17,885 nt of DNA, from positions 1 through 17,885 of the forward strand of contig CAZCGA010000129.1 in the NCBI GenBank assembly GCA_964498075.1, in the 5' to 3' direction. This DNA comes from CAZCGA01 sp964498075. Its GTDB lineage: Bacteria; Desulfobacterota; Binatia; HRBIN30. Shown here in pieces: positions 5,697 through 14,156 of this stretch. Made by a program: the position numbers and the translations under genes. Within the stretch, counting starts at the first letter, position 1. Every line of letters begins with the position of its first letter. The notes beneath the pieces were generated by a model that did no database searches, had not been told where the DNA came from, and saw only the letters and a list, made by a program, of their open reading frames with translations.

Positions 5697-6652
5697 AGGT
5701 TCTGATCACCGGTGGCGGCGGCTTTGTCGGCTCCCACCTCGCCGACCACTTCGTCGCCCGCGGCGACGAGGTGTTCATCATCGACACCGGCTCCGTCAAG
5801 AAGACCCGTCATCTGATGGGCAATCCACTCTTCCACTATATCCGCGACAGCGTCTTCAACCTCGAGATCCTCGAAGGGCTGATTACCAAGTGCGATCTGA
5901 TCTACCATCTTGCCGCCGTCGTCGGCGTCGAGTACTACGTCGGCGACCCGTACGAGGTGCTGAACGTCAACGTCAACGGAACGCAGAACGTCCTCAAGCT
6001 GGCGTTCAAGCATCAGAAGAAGGTCGTCTTCGGCTCCACGTCCGAGGTCTACGGCCGCAACCCCAAGGTGCCGTGGCGCGAAGACGACGATCGCGTCCTC
6101 GGCTCGACGCGCATCGACCGCTGGTGTTACTCCACCTCGAAGGCCGTAGGCGAGCACTTCTGCATCGCGTACCACCGTATGGGGCTGCCGGTAACCATCA
6201 CACGCTACTTCAACGTCTACGGCCCGCGCCTCGATCGGCTCGACGTCGGGCGCATCATCACCATCTTCATGGGCCAGGTGCTGCGCGGGGAGCCGCTGAC
6301 CGTCATCGGCGACGGCCAGCAGACGCGCTGCTTCACCTACATCGAGGACGCTGTCCGCGCCACCGCCGCCGCGGGTACCGCACCCGGCACCGACGGCGAG
6401 GTGTTCAACGTGGGCACCAACGTGGAAACCACAGTCCTCGAGCTGGCGCGTCTGATGATCGACATCGCCGCGTCGAAGTCGATCATCAACTTCGTCACTC
6501 AAGAGGCGGTGTACGGCTCCAGCTACGAGGACATTCCCCGCCGCGTCCCCGATGCGACCAAGATGGAGCAAGTGTTGGGGGTGCATGCCACCACCTCGTT
6601 GCGCGAGGGGCTGACGCGCACGATCGAGTGGTTCCGCAGCACGCCGCAGTAA
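5693..6652 (+). CDS. UDP-glucuronic acid dehydrogenase/decarboxylase (ArnA C-domain or UXS type)
   Basis: This extended short-chain dehydrogenase (319 aa) oxidises C4 of UDP-glucuronate and decarboxylates it. It has an N-terminal NAD fold with TGGGGFVG (6-13), the STSEVYG motif with S117 and E118, and the YxxxK pair Y146/K150. YFNVYGPRLD and CFTYIEDA follow, and a late YEDIPRRVPD matches the ArnA segment that supplies the roof arginine. The Glu after Ser in TSE separates decarboxylases from plain 4-epimerases. If ArnA-like it makes UDP-4-keto-arabinose for an aminotransferase; if UXS-like it makes UDP-xylose. Context next to the formyltransferase favours the former. AAGGAG lies about ten bases before ATG 5693, supporting that start over an upstream in-frame one. 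Confidence 0.85.
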   Translation: MKVLITGGGGFVGSHLADHFVARGDEVFIIDTGSVKKTRHLMGNPLFHYIRDSVFNLEILEGLITKCDLIYHLAAVVGVEYYVGDPYEVLNVNVNGTQNVLKLAFKHQKKVVFGSTSEVYGRNPKVPWREDDDRVLGSTRIDRWCYSTSKAVGEHFCIAYHRMGLPVTITRYFNVYGPRLDRLDVGRIITIFMGQVLRGEPLTVIGDGQQTRCFTYIEDAVRATAAAGTAPGTDGEVFNVGTNVETTVLELARLMIDIAASKSIINFVTQEAVYGSSYEDIPRRVPDATKMEQVLGVHATTSLREGLTRTIEWFRSTPQ

Positions 6653-6655
6653 GCC

Positions 6656-7564
6656 GTGGGCGCGATTCAGCTTGGATTGAAGGTCGACGTCTGCACCCAC
6701 ACGGCCCTGAAGGACGGCGTGCCGGCGTTGATGCGGCTGTTCGACGAGCTGGGCATTCGCGCCAGCTTCTTCGTGGCGTGCGGACCCGACCATTCCGGGC
6801 GGGCCATCCGCCGCATCTTCCGGCCGGGCTTCCTGACGAAGATGCTGCGCACCAACGCGGTGGGCACCTATGGCTGGCGCACGCTGCTGTACGGCACGCT
6901 GCTCCCCGGGCCGCAGATCGCCCGCTCGTTTCCGCAGACGCTGCGCGCGCTGGTGAGCGCCGGACACGAGGTGGCAATGCACGGCTACGATCACACGTAC
7001 TGGCACGATCGGTTGCCGAAATTGCCGGCGGCGGCGGTGCGCGACGAGTTGGAACGCGCGCGCGCGGCGTTCACCGAAGTGCTCGGCCGCACGCCGCAGG
7101 CGTTCGGCGCCCCCGGGTGGCAGTGTACCGCCGCCAGCCTGGCGAGTGAGGATGCCGTGGGGTTGGTGTACCACAGCGACACGCGTGGTACCGTGCCGTT
7201 CATTCCGGAGATGGACGGCCGGCGCTTCCGCACCGTGGAGATCCCGACCACGCTGCCGACGTTGGACGAGACGTACGGCCGAATCGGCACGGGCGTGCGC
7301 GACGTCACCGCCTTCTACCTCCAGCAGCTGCGCCCGGGCTTGAACGTGTACACTGCGCACGCGGAGATGGAAGGCATCGGCCAGCTGCCGCATCTGCGCA
7401 ATCTGCTCGGAGCCATGCGCGCCCAGGTCCGGTTCACCCGCCTGATCGACGTCGCCATGGAGATCAACGCCCGCCGCGACACGCTGCCGGTCGCTCGCGT
7501 CGTCCCCGGCCCGATCGAAGGACGGGCCGGGACCGTGGCGTGGCAGGAGGCCGCGCGTGGGTAG
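6656..7564 (+). CDS. arnD: 4-deoxy-4-formamido-L-arabinose-phosphoundecaprenol deformylase
   Basis: This NodB/CE4-type enzyme removes the formyl group from undecaprenyl-phosphate Ara4FN, making the transfer irreversible. The 302-aa product follows the ArnD family throughout: LKVDVCT (8-14), EGVP-like DGVPALM, GPDHSGRAIRRIFRPGFLTKM, YGWRTLLYGTLLPG, the metal-site region AMHGYDH (H109, H113), the block IPTTLPTLDE and the C-terminal HAEMEG. In E. coli the first motif is RIDVDT; here the second aspartate is Cys13. The start is a GTG three bases after the decarboxylase stop, and the 3' end overlaps arnT by eight bases, so translation is probably coupled. Confidence 0.88.
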   Translation: MGAIQLGLKVDVCTHTALKDGVPALMRLFDELGIRASFFVACGPDHSGRAIRRIFRPGFLTKMLRTNAVGTYGWRTLLYGTLLPGPQIARSFPQTLRALVSAGHEVAMHGYDHTYWHDRLPKLPAAAVRDELERARAAFTEVLGRTPQAFGAPGWQCTAASLASEDAVGLVYHSDTRGTVPFIPEMDGRRFRTVEIPTTLPTLDETYGRIGTGVRDVTAFYLQQLRPGLNVYTAHAEMEGIGQLPHLRNLLGAMRAQVRFTRLIDVAMEINARRDTLPVARVVPGPIEGRAGTVAWQEAARG

Positions 7565-9266
7565 CGCAGCCAGGGCGGCTGGCGTCCCGCAGCCCGCGCC
7601 GCGTGTGACGCTGCGCGTGCCGGCGTGGGTCGCGTCGATCTTCTGCGCCGCCGTCGTGCTGGTGTATCTCGGCACGCTCGGCCACTTCGCGTTGGCGGAG
7701 CCCGACGAAGCGCGCTACGCCGAGATCGCCCGCGAGATGATCGAGCTACGCGACTGGGTGACCCCGCACCTCAACTACGTCAAGTACTTCGAGAAGCCGC
7801 CGTTGATCTATTGGCTCACCGCCATCAACTTCGAGCTGTTCGGCATGAGCGAGCTCGTCGTGCGCCTGTGGCCGTCGCTGTTCGGCCTGCTCGGCATCGG
7901 CATCACCGGCTTGCTGGGGCGATCGATGTACAACCCGTGGGTGGGCTGGGTGTCAGCGGGGCTACTCGCCGCGACGCCAATTTACTTCGGGCTCAGTCAG
8001 ATCGTGATTCTCGACATGCCGCTGAGCGCCTTGATGACCGTCGGGCTCGCCGCCTTCTGGTTCGCCTACGTTCGGGAGCCGCAGCGCCGCGGGTTCGTAC
8101 TGCTGCTGTACGTCGCGACCGCACTCGGCGTGCTGACCAAGGGGCCGGTCGCCGCGGTGCTGACGGGCGCGATCATTTTTGCGTTCCTCGGGCTGCGGCG
8201 CGAGCTGGCGGCGCTGCGCTGGGTGCTCTCGCCGCTCGGCATTGCCGCGTTCGTGCTGATCACGCTTCCCTGGTTCGTCATGGTCAGCCACCGCAACCCG
8301 GAGTTTCTCGACTTCTTCATCGTCAAGCAGCACGTCGACCGCTTCGCACACGCGGACGAGCACCGGCAGGCGCTCTGGTTCTTCGTGCCGATCGTGCTGG
8401 GGGGCATGCTGCCCTGGAGCGGCTTCGCGCTGCTGGCGCCGCGCCGCCTGTGGACGTTTCTCCTCCGCGTCGTCCGGCGGCGGATGTCCACCGCGGCGCT
8501 GTATTGCATCGTGTGGAGCGGCGTGGTCTTCGTCTTTTTCAGTCTCTCGGGATCGAAGCTCGGGACCTACATCCTGCCGATGTTCTACCCCTTGGCAGTC
8601 CTCGGCGCGCGCTTCTTCGAGCAGCTGATTGCGGGGCGGCAGCGCAGCGTCCTCGTCCGGGGCGCCGTCATCATCCTGGTCGTTGCCGTCCTCGTCGCCG
8701 TCGGCACACTGGTCACCAACGAGGTGGTGGACGCCTGGCAGGTCGCACTGATCGTCCCGCAGCTCTGGCTGGGTGCGGGCATTCTCGCGGTGGCGTCGTG
8801 TACGGCGCTCGCCCTGATGCGCAGCCGCACGCCGTCCGTGGCTCGGTTGCAGGCAGGCTTCGCGACCATGCTGGCCGGCACGTTGGCGTTGCAGCTGGTC
8901 GCCATCAGTGGCCGCGGCGTCACCGCGCAGTACCGGCCGCTCGGGCTGGTGCTGCGGCGGCAGGCGCGGCCGGAGGATCAGATCGTCGTCTACATACATT
9001 ACGTGCAAGGGGTGACCTTCTACAGCCAGCGGCGGACGATCATGGTTCGAGGGCGCGGTGAGCTGGACTTCGGCAGTCGCCAAGGCGATCAGGCGGCCTT
9101 CTTCTGGGAGTCGGACGCACAGCTGCTCGATGCGTGGCGTTCGGGGCGACGGATCTTTCTGGTGATCAACCGCTCCGAGCTGGAACCGCTGCGGACGCAG
9201 TTGCAACCGGCCCCGCGTCAGCTCGCGGCGCACGGCAAGAAGGTCATCGTGGTCAACTTCAGCTGA
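7557..9266 (+). CDS. arnT: Lipid A 4-amino-4-deoxy-L-arabinosyltransferase-like protein (GT83)
   Basis: The 569-aa polytopic protein is close in length to E. coli ArnT (550 aa). After a first membrane helix (about 24-41) comes the periplasmic loop motif EPDEARYAEIAREM (48-61), the acidic site of the PMT/ArnT superfamily, then YFEKPPLIYWL (77-87), also diagnostic. About ten further hydrophobic segments follow, with LTKGP near residue 192 and a soluble C-terminal domain of roughly 100 residues. It would move Ara4N from undecaprenyl phosphate to lipid A phosphate on the periplasmic face. It starts at GTG 7557 inside the end of arnD. Acceptor specificity cannot be read from sequence, so the exact substrate is inferred from the operon. 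Confidence 0.85.
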   Translation: MGSAARAAGVPQPAPRVTLRVPAWVASIFCAAVVLVYLGTLGHFALAEPDEARYAEIAREMIELRDWVTPHLNYVKYFEKPPLIYWLTAINFELFGMSELVVRLWPSLFGLLGIGITGLLGRSMYNPWVGWVSAGLLAATPIYFGLSQIVILDMPLSALMTVGLAAFWFAYVREPQRRGFVLLLYVATALGVLTKGPVAAVLTGAIIFAFLGLRRELAALRWVLSPLGIAAFVLITLPWFVMVSHRNPEFLDFFIVKQHVDRFAHADEHRQALWFFVPIVLGGMLPWSGFALLAPRRLWTFLLRVVRRRMSTAALYCIVWSGVVFVFFSLSGSKLGTYILPMFYPLAVLGARFFEQLIAGRQRSVLVRGAVIILVVAVLVAVGTLVTNEVVDAWQVALIVPQLWLGAGILAVASCTALALMRSRTPSVARLQAGFATMLAGTLALQLVAISGRGVTAQYRPLGLVLRRQARPEDQIVVYIHYVQGVTFYSQRRTIMVRGRGELDFGSRQGDQAAFFWESDAQLLDAWRSGRRIFLVINRSELEPLRTQLQPAPRQLAAHGKKVIVVNFS

Positions 9267-9267
9267 C

Positions 9268-10998
9268 ATGATCGAGCCCGCCGACATCGACGCGCCGAGC
9301 ACCTCGACGGCACCCGTCATTGCCCTATCCGCACTGCTCGTCGTGGCCGCGTGGGCGGTGTTGCAGCTGTGGGGTCTCGGTGACACGCCCTTCCACACCA
9401 AGGGGGAGCCGCGCGAGGGACTGGTCGTGTGGGAGATGACCCACGGTGGCGGCTGGATCCTGCCGCAGCGCAACGGGGTTGAGCTGCCCTCCAAGCCTCC
9501 CCTGCTTCACTGGCTGGGTGCCATCACATCGCTGCTGCACGGCGCCACCGACGAGTGGAGCATCCGCTTCCCATCGGCCGCGCTGTCGCTGCTCGGTCTC
9601 CTCTGCGTATTCGCCGCCGGGGCGGCATTGTGGAGCGCTCAGGCGGGTCTCATCGCGGCCTTGGCGCTCATGACCATGTTCGAGTGGGCGCGTGCAGCCA
9701 TCAACGCGCGCGTCGATATGACCCTCACCTTCGGGTTGGAGCTGGCCTTCCTGAGTCTGCTGTTCTTTCTGCGGAGCCGTGCCGGCAGGTGGCTCATCCC
9801 GCTGTATATCGGCATCGCCCTGGCGGTGTTGGGAAAGGGACCGGTGGGGGCGATCCTGCCGGGTCTGGTGGCGCTGCTGATGGTGGTGCTCACTCGTGAT
9901 GCGAGCTTCCTGCGGCAGATGCGGCTCGGTGCCGGCGCGGTGGTCGTCGCGGTCGTCGCCGGCAGCTGGTATGTCATGGCGCTGTTGCTCGGCGGCTGGG
10001 AATTCTTCCGCAAGCAAGTGCTGTCGGAGAACCTCTTCACCTTTCTCGACAGTCCCGACTACGGCTCCGGTGGCCACCGCCACTTCGTGGCGTATCTGCT
10101 CGGTGCACTCCTCCTCGGAGTGTTGCCGTGGACGGTACTTCTTCCGGGCGTGGCCGTGCGCTGCTGGCGCCAGCGGCGCGACATCTCGCGAAGCGATGCT
10201 CGGGGTTATCTGCTCGTCTGGATCGTCGTCGTCTTTGGCTTTTACGCGTTCGCGGCCAGCAAACGCAGCGTCTATCTCCTGGCTCTGTACCCGGCCGTCG
10301 CGCTGCTGCTGGGCTGGTGGTGGGACGAGCAGAGCCGGGCAAACCCGGTCGAAGACCGCTGGCTGGCAGGGGTGCTGCAGGCCGTCGTCTGGCCGTTGCT
10401 CGGAGTGGTAGGAGTCCTCTTCGTGGTCGTGTTGCTCGAGGGGCTCGGCGCGCCGGTGGTCGCAACCGTGAAGCGGTGGCTACCGCCCGTCGCGCATCCG
10501 TTTGTGCCGGTGGTGAGTGACACGCTTCGCGCCGGGCGTTGGCCGCTCCTCGGCTGCCTGCTGCTCGCGTGGGCATCGTTGTATGCAAACATCCGAGCGG
10601 CCCGCACGATGCGGTGGACGCGGATCTTCGTCACGCTGTTCGTCGCCGTCGCCGCCTTGATCGTGTCGACCAGCAAAGTGATTCTCCCAGGAGTTGCCGA
10701 ACGGCAGTGCGTGCGCGATTTCATGTCCCAGGTGCGTGACGTCGTCGGGCCGTCCGGCACCCTTTTCTTCTACAAGACGTTCGAGTATGGAGCTGTCTTC
10801 TATTGGCAAGGCCACATTCCCGTGTATGACGGGTCGTGGCCCGCCGGTGCGCCGCGCTATCTGCTCATGCAGCAGGCGGCGTGGGAGCAAGCTCAAACGG
10901 TAGCGGGTGATCAGTACGAGCAGGTCATCTTTCCGAACGATAGGAACCTCAACGGGCCAGAGCACCTCGTACTCGTTCGCCGCGTGGAGGCACAGTAG
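9268..10998 (+). CDS. Second ArnT/PMT-family glycosyltransferase (GT83-like)
   Basis: The 576-aa polytopic protein is homologous to the preceding gene but clearly diverged. After a first helix (about 17-35) it has GEPREGLVVWEM (46-57) in place of EPDEARYAEIAREM, so the aspartate is replaced by Arg49 while E47 and E50 remain. PSKPPLLHWLG (74-84) retains the lipid-linked-donor loop, and LGKGP is present. Many membrane helices and a roughly 100-residue C-terminal soluble part follow. It should use a polyprenyl-phosphate sugar, but donor and acceptor may differ from ArnT. One base separates it from arnT; 73 bases follow before the aminotransferase. Confidence 0.82.
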   Translation: MIEPADIDAPSTSTAPVIALSALLVVAAWAVLQLWGLGDTPFHTKGEPREGLVVWEMTHGGGWILPQRNGVELPSKPPLLHWLGAITSLLHGATDEWSIRFPSAALSLLGLLCVFAAGAALWSAQAGLIAALALMTMFEWARAAINARVDMTLTFGLELAFLSLLFFLRSRAGRWLIPLYIGIALAVLGKGPVGAILPGLVALLMVVLTRDASFLRQMRLGAGAVVVAVVAGSWYVMALLLGGWEFFRKQVLSENLFTFLDSPDYGSGGHRHFVAYLLGALLLGVLPWTVLLPGVAVRCWRQRRDISRSDARGYLLVWIVVVFGFYAFAASKRSVYLLALYPAVALLLGWWWDEQSRANPVEDRWLAGVLQAVVWPLLGVVGVLFVVVLLEGLGAPVVATVKRWLPPVAHPFVPVVSDTLRAGRWPLLGCLLLAWASLYANIRAARTMRWTRIFVTLFVAVAALIVSTSKVILPGVAERQCVRDFMSQVRDVVGPSGTLFFYKTFEYGAVFYWQGHIPVYDGSWPAGAPRYLLMQQAAWEQAQTVAGDQYEQVIFPNDRNLNGPEHLVLVRRVEAQ

Positions 10999-11009
10999 TT
11001 GGCTCATGG

Positions 11010-11025
11010 CCGGGAGCTCTCCCGG
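11010..11025. other. Small GC-rich hairpin in the gap before the aminotransferase gene
   Basis: CCGGGAG and CTCCCGG (7-base arms, 2-base centre) form a tight inverted repeat 12 bases after the GT83 stop. No T-run follows (next bases GGGTGG), so it is not an intrinsic terminator. It may stabilise or separate two parts of the transcript. Confidence 0.35.
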
Positions 11026-11071
11026 GGGTGGAGGTACAGCGACGGGGCCGCTGCGAGGTGGGAGGCATGAC

Positions 11072-12181
11072 ATGAAGATTCCGCTGCTTGATCTCAAACG
11101 TGAGCATGAAGCGATCCGGGAGGAGTTGCAGCAGGCATGGGCCGCGACCTTGGCCACCATGCATCTGCTCAAAGGTGAAAACGTCGCGGCGTTCGAACGA
11201 GAGATCGCCGCCTACGTCGGGACGCCCTACGCCTGTGGGGTCGCCTCGGGCACCGACGCGTTGCTGCTCGCCGTGCTGGGTCTGGGTATCGGCCGCGGCG
11301 ACGAGGTGATCACCCATGCCAACGCCTTCGCCGCGGCGGTGGAGGCGGTGCACCACGCCGGCGCGCAGCCCGTGTTGGTCGACGTTGAAGCCGACGGCAG
11401 CGGGCCCGACCCGGACGCCGTGGCCGCCGCCATCACGTCGCGCACCAAAGCCATCATGGTCGTCCACCTGTACGGCTCGCCGCTGCAGTTGGCACCGATC
11501 GAGAGTCTGGTACAGCGCCATCGGCTCGCACTGATTGAAGACGGCTCGCACGCGCACGGCGCCAGCCGCGACGGGCGCCGCGTGGGCACCTTCGGGCGCG
11601 CCGGCTGCTTCAGCGCCGGCGTCGTCAAAAGCCTGGGTGCCTACGGTGACGCGGGGTTCGTGACCACCGCCGATGCCGATCTCTACGCCCGCCTCCGCCT
11701 GCTGCAGACGCACGGGCAGGAGCAGAAGAACCGCCACGTGTTGTACGGCTTCAACAGCCGGCTCGACGAGATCCAAGCCGCCGTGCTGCGCGTGAAGCTG
11801 CGCCATCTCGAGGCGCGCAACCAGCGTCGCCGGGCGATCGCCGCCTACTACGGTGAGCGCTTCAACGACCTCGACGTACGAGTGCCGTGCGAGCAGATGG
11901 GCGAGGTGCACGTCTATCATCAGTACGTCATCCGCAGCGCTCAGCGCGACCGCCTGCGCGCGCACTTGCAGGGCGCGGGCATTGAGACGGGGATCCACTA
12001 TCCGGCCCCGTTGCACCGCCATCCCGCCTGGTTGCGCCGCTACGGCGAGTCACCACGGCTGCCGCGCGCCGAGCGCCTGGCGCAAGAAGTCCTCTCGCTC
12101 CCCGTCTTTCCGGATCTGACGGACGCTGAGGTGGAGCACGTGGCCGCCGCGGTCATCACGTTCTTGCGCAGCGCCCGATGA
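11072..12181 (+). CDS. DegT/DnrJ/EryC1/StrS-family sugar aminotransferase
   Basis: This PLP-dependent enzyme puts an amino group on a nucleotide keto-sugar. From ATG 11072 (GGGAGG about six bases upstream) it is 369 aa, normal for the family. It starts with IPLLDLKREHEAIREEL, has GDEVITHANAF, VDVEADG and TKAIMVVHLYGSP, the PLP-contacting Asp157 in IEDGSHAHGAS and the Schiff-base Lys186 in GVVKSLGAYGDAGF. In the operon it is the natural candidate for the ArnB step (UDP-4-keto-arabinose to UDP-Ara4N). However, LGAYGDAG and GFNSRLDEIQAAVL are closer to 3-aminotransferases of the QdtB/FdtB/WbpE type than to ArnB, which has KYNLTDINAAI. The Gfo/Idh gene two positions on supports that alternative. 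Enzyme class is sure, substrate is not. Confidence 0.88.
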   Translation: MKIPLLDLKREHEAIREELQQAWAATLATMHLLKGENVAAFEREIAAYVGTPYACGVASGTDALLLAVLGLGIGRGDEVITHANAFAAAVEAVHHAGAQPVLVDVEADGSGPDPDAVAAAITSRTKAIMVVHLYGSPLQLAPIESLVQRHRLALIEDGSHAHGASRDGRRVGTFGRAGCFSAGVVKSLGAYGDAGFVTTADADLYARLRLLQTHGQEQKNRHVLYGFNSRLDEIQAAVLRVKLRHLEARNQRRRAIAAYYGERFNDLDVRVPCEQMGEVHVYHQYVIRSAQRDRLRAHLQGAGIETGIHYPAPLHRHPAWLRRYGESPRLPRAERLAQEVLSLPVFPDLTDAEVEHVAAAVITFLRSAR

Positions 12182-13125
12182 CCGGCGCCGCAACACCGGC
12201 GTTGTCGGTCGTCGTGCCGGTATACAACGAGGAAAAGAACGTGGCCCCGCTCTTCGGGGAAATTCGCGACGTCATGCGTGCCATCGGCCAACCGTTTGAA
12301 GTGATCTTCGTCAACGACGGCAGCTCTGACGGGACCCTGGAGCAACTGCGCAGGCAGATGGTGGGCGAGCCCCGCCTGCGGGTCCTCGACCTCGATGGCA
12401 ACTTCGGCGAAGCCGCGGCCTTGTCGGCCGGGTTCGGCGCGGCGCGCGGCGAACTGGTGGTCACGCTCGATGGGGATGGCCAGAATGACCCGCATGATAT
12501 TCCACACTTGCTGAAGACCCTCGAACGCGGCGGCTACCGGGTTGTCTCCGGGTGGCGGCAGGAGCGACAAGAGGGCCTGCTGCTGCGCGTGCTGCCGTCG
12601 CGGCTGGCCAACCGCCTCATCGCCGCGGTCACCCGCATTCCAGTGCACGATCACGGCTGCGGCCTGAAGGTGTATCAGCGCGCGATGCTCCGGCATACGG
12701 CGCTGCCTCGTGGCATGAATCGCTTCTTGCCCGCGATCCTGGGTGTCAGCGCCGGCGAGGTCGCGGAGGTGCCGGTCAACGACCGCCGCCGCGTCCATGG
12801 CCAATCGCACTACGGCATCAGCCGCACGCTGATTGTCCTGCGCGACCTGTTGGCAGTCCGATTCATCATCCGGAGCCCGAGGGTGGGAGAGTCCGCGTGG
12901 CGCGCCGTGATGATCGTCAGCGTCGCCGCTGCAGTGGGCGCAGCGCAGCGGCACCATCCAGTGCTATCCGTCGCCTTGGCGGTGCTCTGTATCGTGGCGG
13001 TGGTGATCTGGTGGAACCTGCGCCGCTTCAATCGCGCCCAGCGCGACGGCGTCTATCGCGTACGGCGCGAGTACACGGCAGAGGAAGAGCGCGCCGTGCT
13101 CGAGCCCACCGGGCGGGTCGCATGA
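12178..13125 (+). CDS. ArnC/DPM1-like family 2 glycosyltransferase
   Basis: This second polyprenyl-phosphate glycosyltransferase (315 aa) overlaps the aminotransferase by ATGA. The GT-A landmarks are VVVPVYNE (11-18), VNDGSSDG (45-52), the metal site LDGDGQNDP (97-105) and WRQERQ (126-131), plus DHGCGLKVYQR. It keeps the general ArnC layout, but its C-terminal region (about 240-285) has different membrane segments and no GEYVGRIY motif; it ends in a charged tail. It is therefore a paralogue, not a duplicate, of the first gene. It likely loads a sugar on undecaprenyl phosphate for one of the two GT83 enzymes. I cannot name the sugar. Confidence 0.85.
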   Translation: MTGAATPALSVVVPVYNEEKNVAPLFGEIRDVMRAIGQPFEVIFVNDGSSDGTLEQLRRQMVGEPRLRVLDLDGNFGEAAALSAGFGAARGELVVTLDGDGQNDPHDIPHLLKTLERGGYRVVSGWRQERQEGLLLRVLPSRLANRLIAAVTRIPVHDHGCGLKVYQRAMLRHTALPRGMNRFLPAILGVSAGEVAEVPVNDRRRVHGQSHYGISRTLIVLRDLLAVRFIIRSPRVGESAWRAVMIVSVAAAVGAAQRHHPVLSVALAVLCIVAVVIWWNLRRFNRAQRDGVYRVRREYTAEEERAVLEPTGRVA

Positions 13126-14111
13126 GTAGGCTGCGCCTCGGGCTCGTCGGCGCCGGGTACTGGGGCGAGAAGCTGCTGCGGGTGTTTGGTGAGCTCGACG
13201 GGGTTCGTGTGCAGGCCGTGTGCGATGCCGATCCGCAGCGATTGGCCGCCGTCGCGACGCGGGCGGACACGGTCACGCAGCTCGAAGAGCTGCTGCGACG
13301 TGACGACGTGGATGCGGTCTTGGTCGCCACGCCACCCTCGTCACACTACCAGCTCGCCCGGCAAGCTTTGGATGCAGGCAAGCACTGCTGGGTCGAGAAG
13401 CCGCTGGCGATGCGTGCGACGGAGGCGCGCGAGCTGGTGGAGAGCGCGCGCCGCCGCGGGCTCACGTTGTTCGTCGACGAGACGTTCCTCTACGACCCGC
13501 TGCTCCAGCGCGCCAAGCAATGGATTGACGCGGGCCGCCTCGGCGAGCTGCTTCACCTCTCGTTTCAGCGGCTCAGTATGGGACGCATCCGGCGCGACTC
13601 CAACGTGTGGTGGAACTCGGCGCCGCACGACCTGTCGATCCTGCGCTACCTGGTCCCGCGATCCGTCGAACGCATCCACGTGGACGCGTTCGCCTATCTA
13701 CAGCAAGGCATCGCCGACGTCGCCATGGGCACCGTCACCCTGGCCGGTGGCGTCTCGGCACACGTCTATCTGAGTTGGCTGTCGCCGCTGAAGGTCGCCA
13801 GCATCGTCGTCGTCGGCAACAAGGGCATGGTGCACTACGAGGGCCGCTTCGGACAGCGGGCCCTGCAGTTCTTCGACTACGCCGTCGCCGACCCCGCATC
13901 GGTGCGCGACAATGTCGTGCCGATCCCGCGCTTCGCTGCTACCGAGACCGTCACCGGCGGCCCAGAAGAGCCCCTCGCTTTGGCCGCACAGGCCTTCGTC
14001 ACCTCGCTGCGCACCGGCACTCCCGCACCCAGTGCCGGCGAGCATTCCCAGCATGTCGTCGAACTACTCGAAGCCGGTGCGCACGCCGCCGCCCGGAGAG
14101 ATTCTGCATAG
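13122..14111 (+). CDS. Gfo/Idh/MocA-family NAD(P)-dependent oxidoreductase
   Basis: The 329-aa product has the N-terminal dinucleotide fold with GLVGAGYWG (7-15), the acidic end of strand 2 at CDAD (34-37), and the EKP motif at 92-94. A late WWNSAPHDLSIL carries the histidine usual at the catalytic position. The GYWG start and PHDLSIL block match a subgroup common in polysaccharide clusters that oxidises UDP-sugars, often at C3, ahead of a DegT aminotransferase (WbpB/WbpE and GnnA/GnnB are known pairs). The ATG overlaps the preceding stop as ATGA, so it belongs to the same operon. The gene is not part of the standard arn pathway, which makes its role here the main open point of the cluster. 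Confidence 0.85.
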   Translation: MSRLRLGLVGAGYWGEKLLRVFGELDGVRVQAVCDADPQRLAAVATRADTVTQLEELLRRDDVDAVLVATPPSSHYQLARQALDAGKHCWVEKPLAMRATEARELVESARRRGLTLFVDETFLYDPLLQRAKQWIDAGRLGELLHLSFQRLSMGRIRRDSNVWWNSAPHDLSILRYLVPRSVERIHVDAFAYLQQGIADVAMGTVTLAGGVSAHVYLSWLSPLKVASIVVVGNKGMVHYEGRFGQRALQFFDYAVADPASVRDNVVPIPRFAATETVTGGPEEPLALAAQAFVTSLRTGTPAPSAGEHSQHVVELLEAGAHAAARRDSA

Positions 14112-14156
14112 AGAATCCTGAGCGACCGTGGTACCTTCAGGACCAGGATTGAGCTG

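Noticed and set aside
5666..7675. 669-codon open frame on the minus strand
   Set aside because: It lies antisense to four well-supported arn genes with clear motifs. Its product is His/Arg/Gln/Val-rich low-complexity sequence typical of antisense frames in GC-rich DNA.
7962..9494. 510-codon open frame on the minus strand
   Set aside because: It is antisense to arnT and the start of the second GT83 gene. Composition is dominated by Arg, Glu, Asp and His with no recognisable domain.
11010..11025. Hairpin as an intrinsic terminator splitting the operon
   Set aside because: It is followed by GGGTGG and not by T residues.
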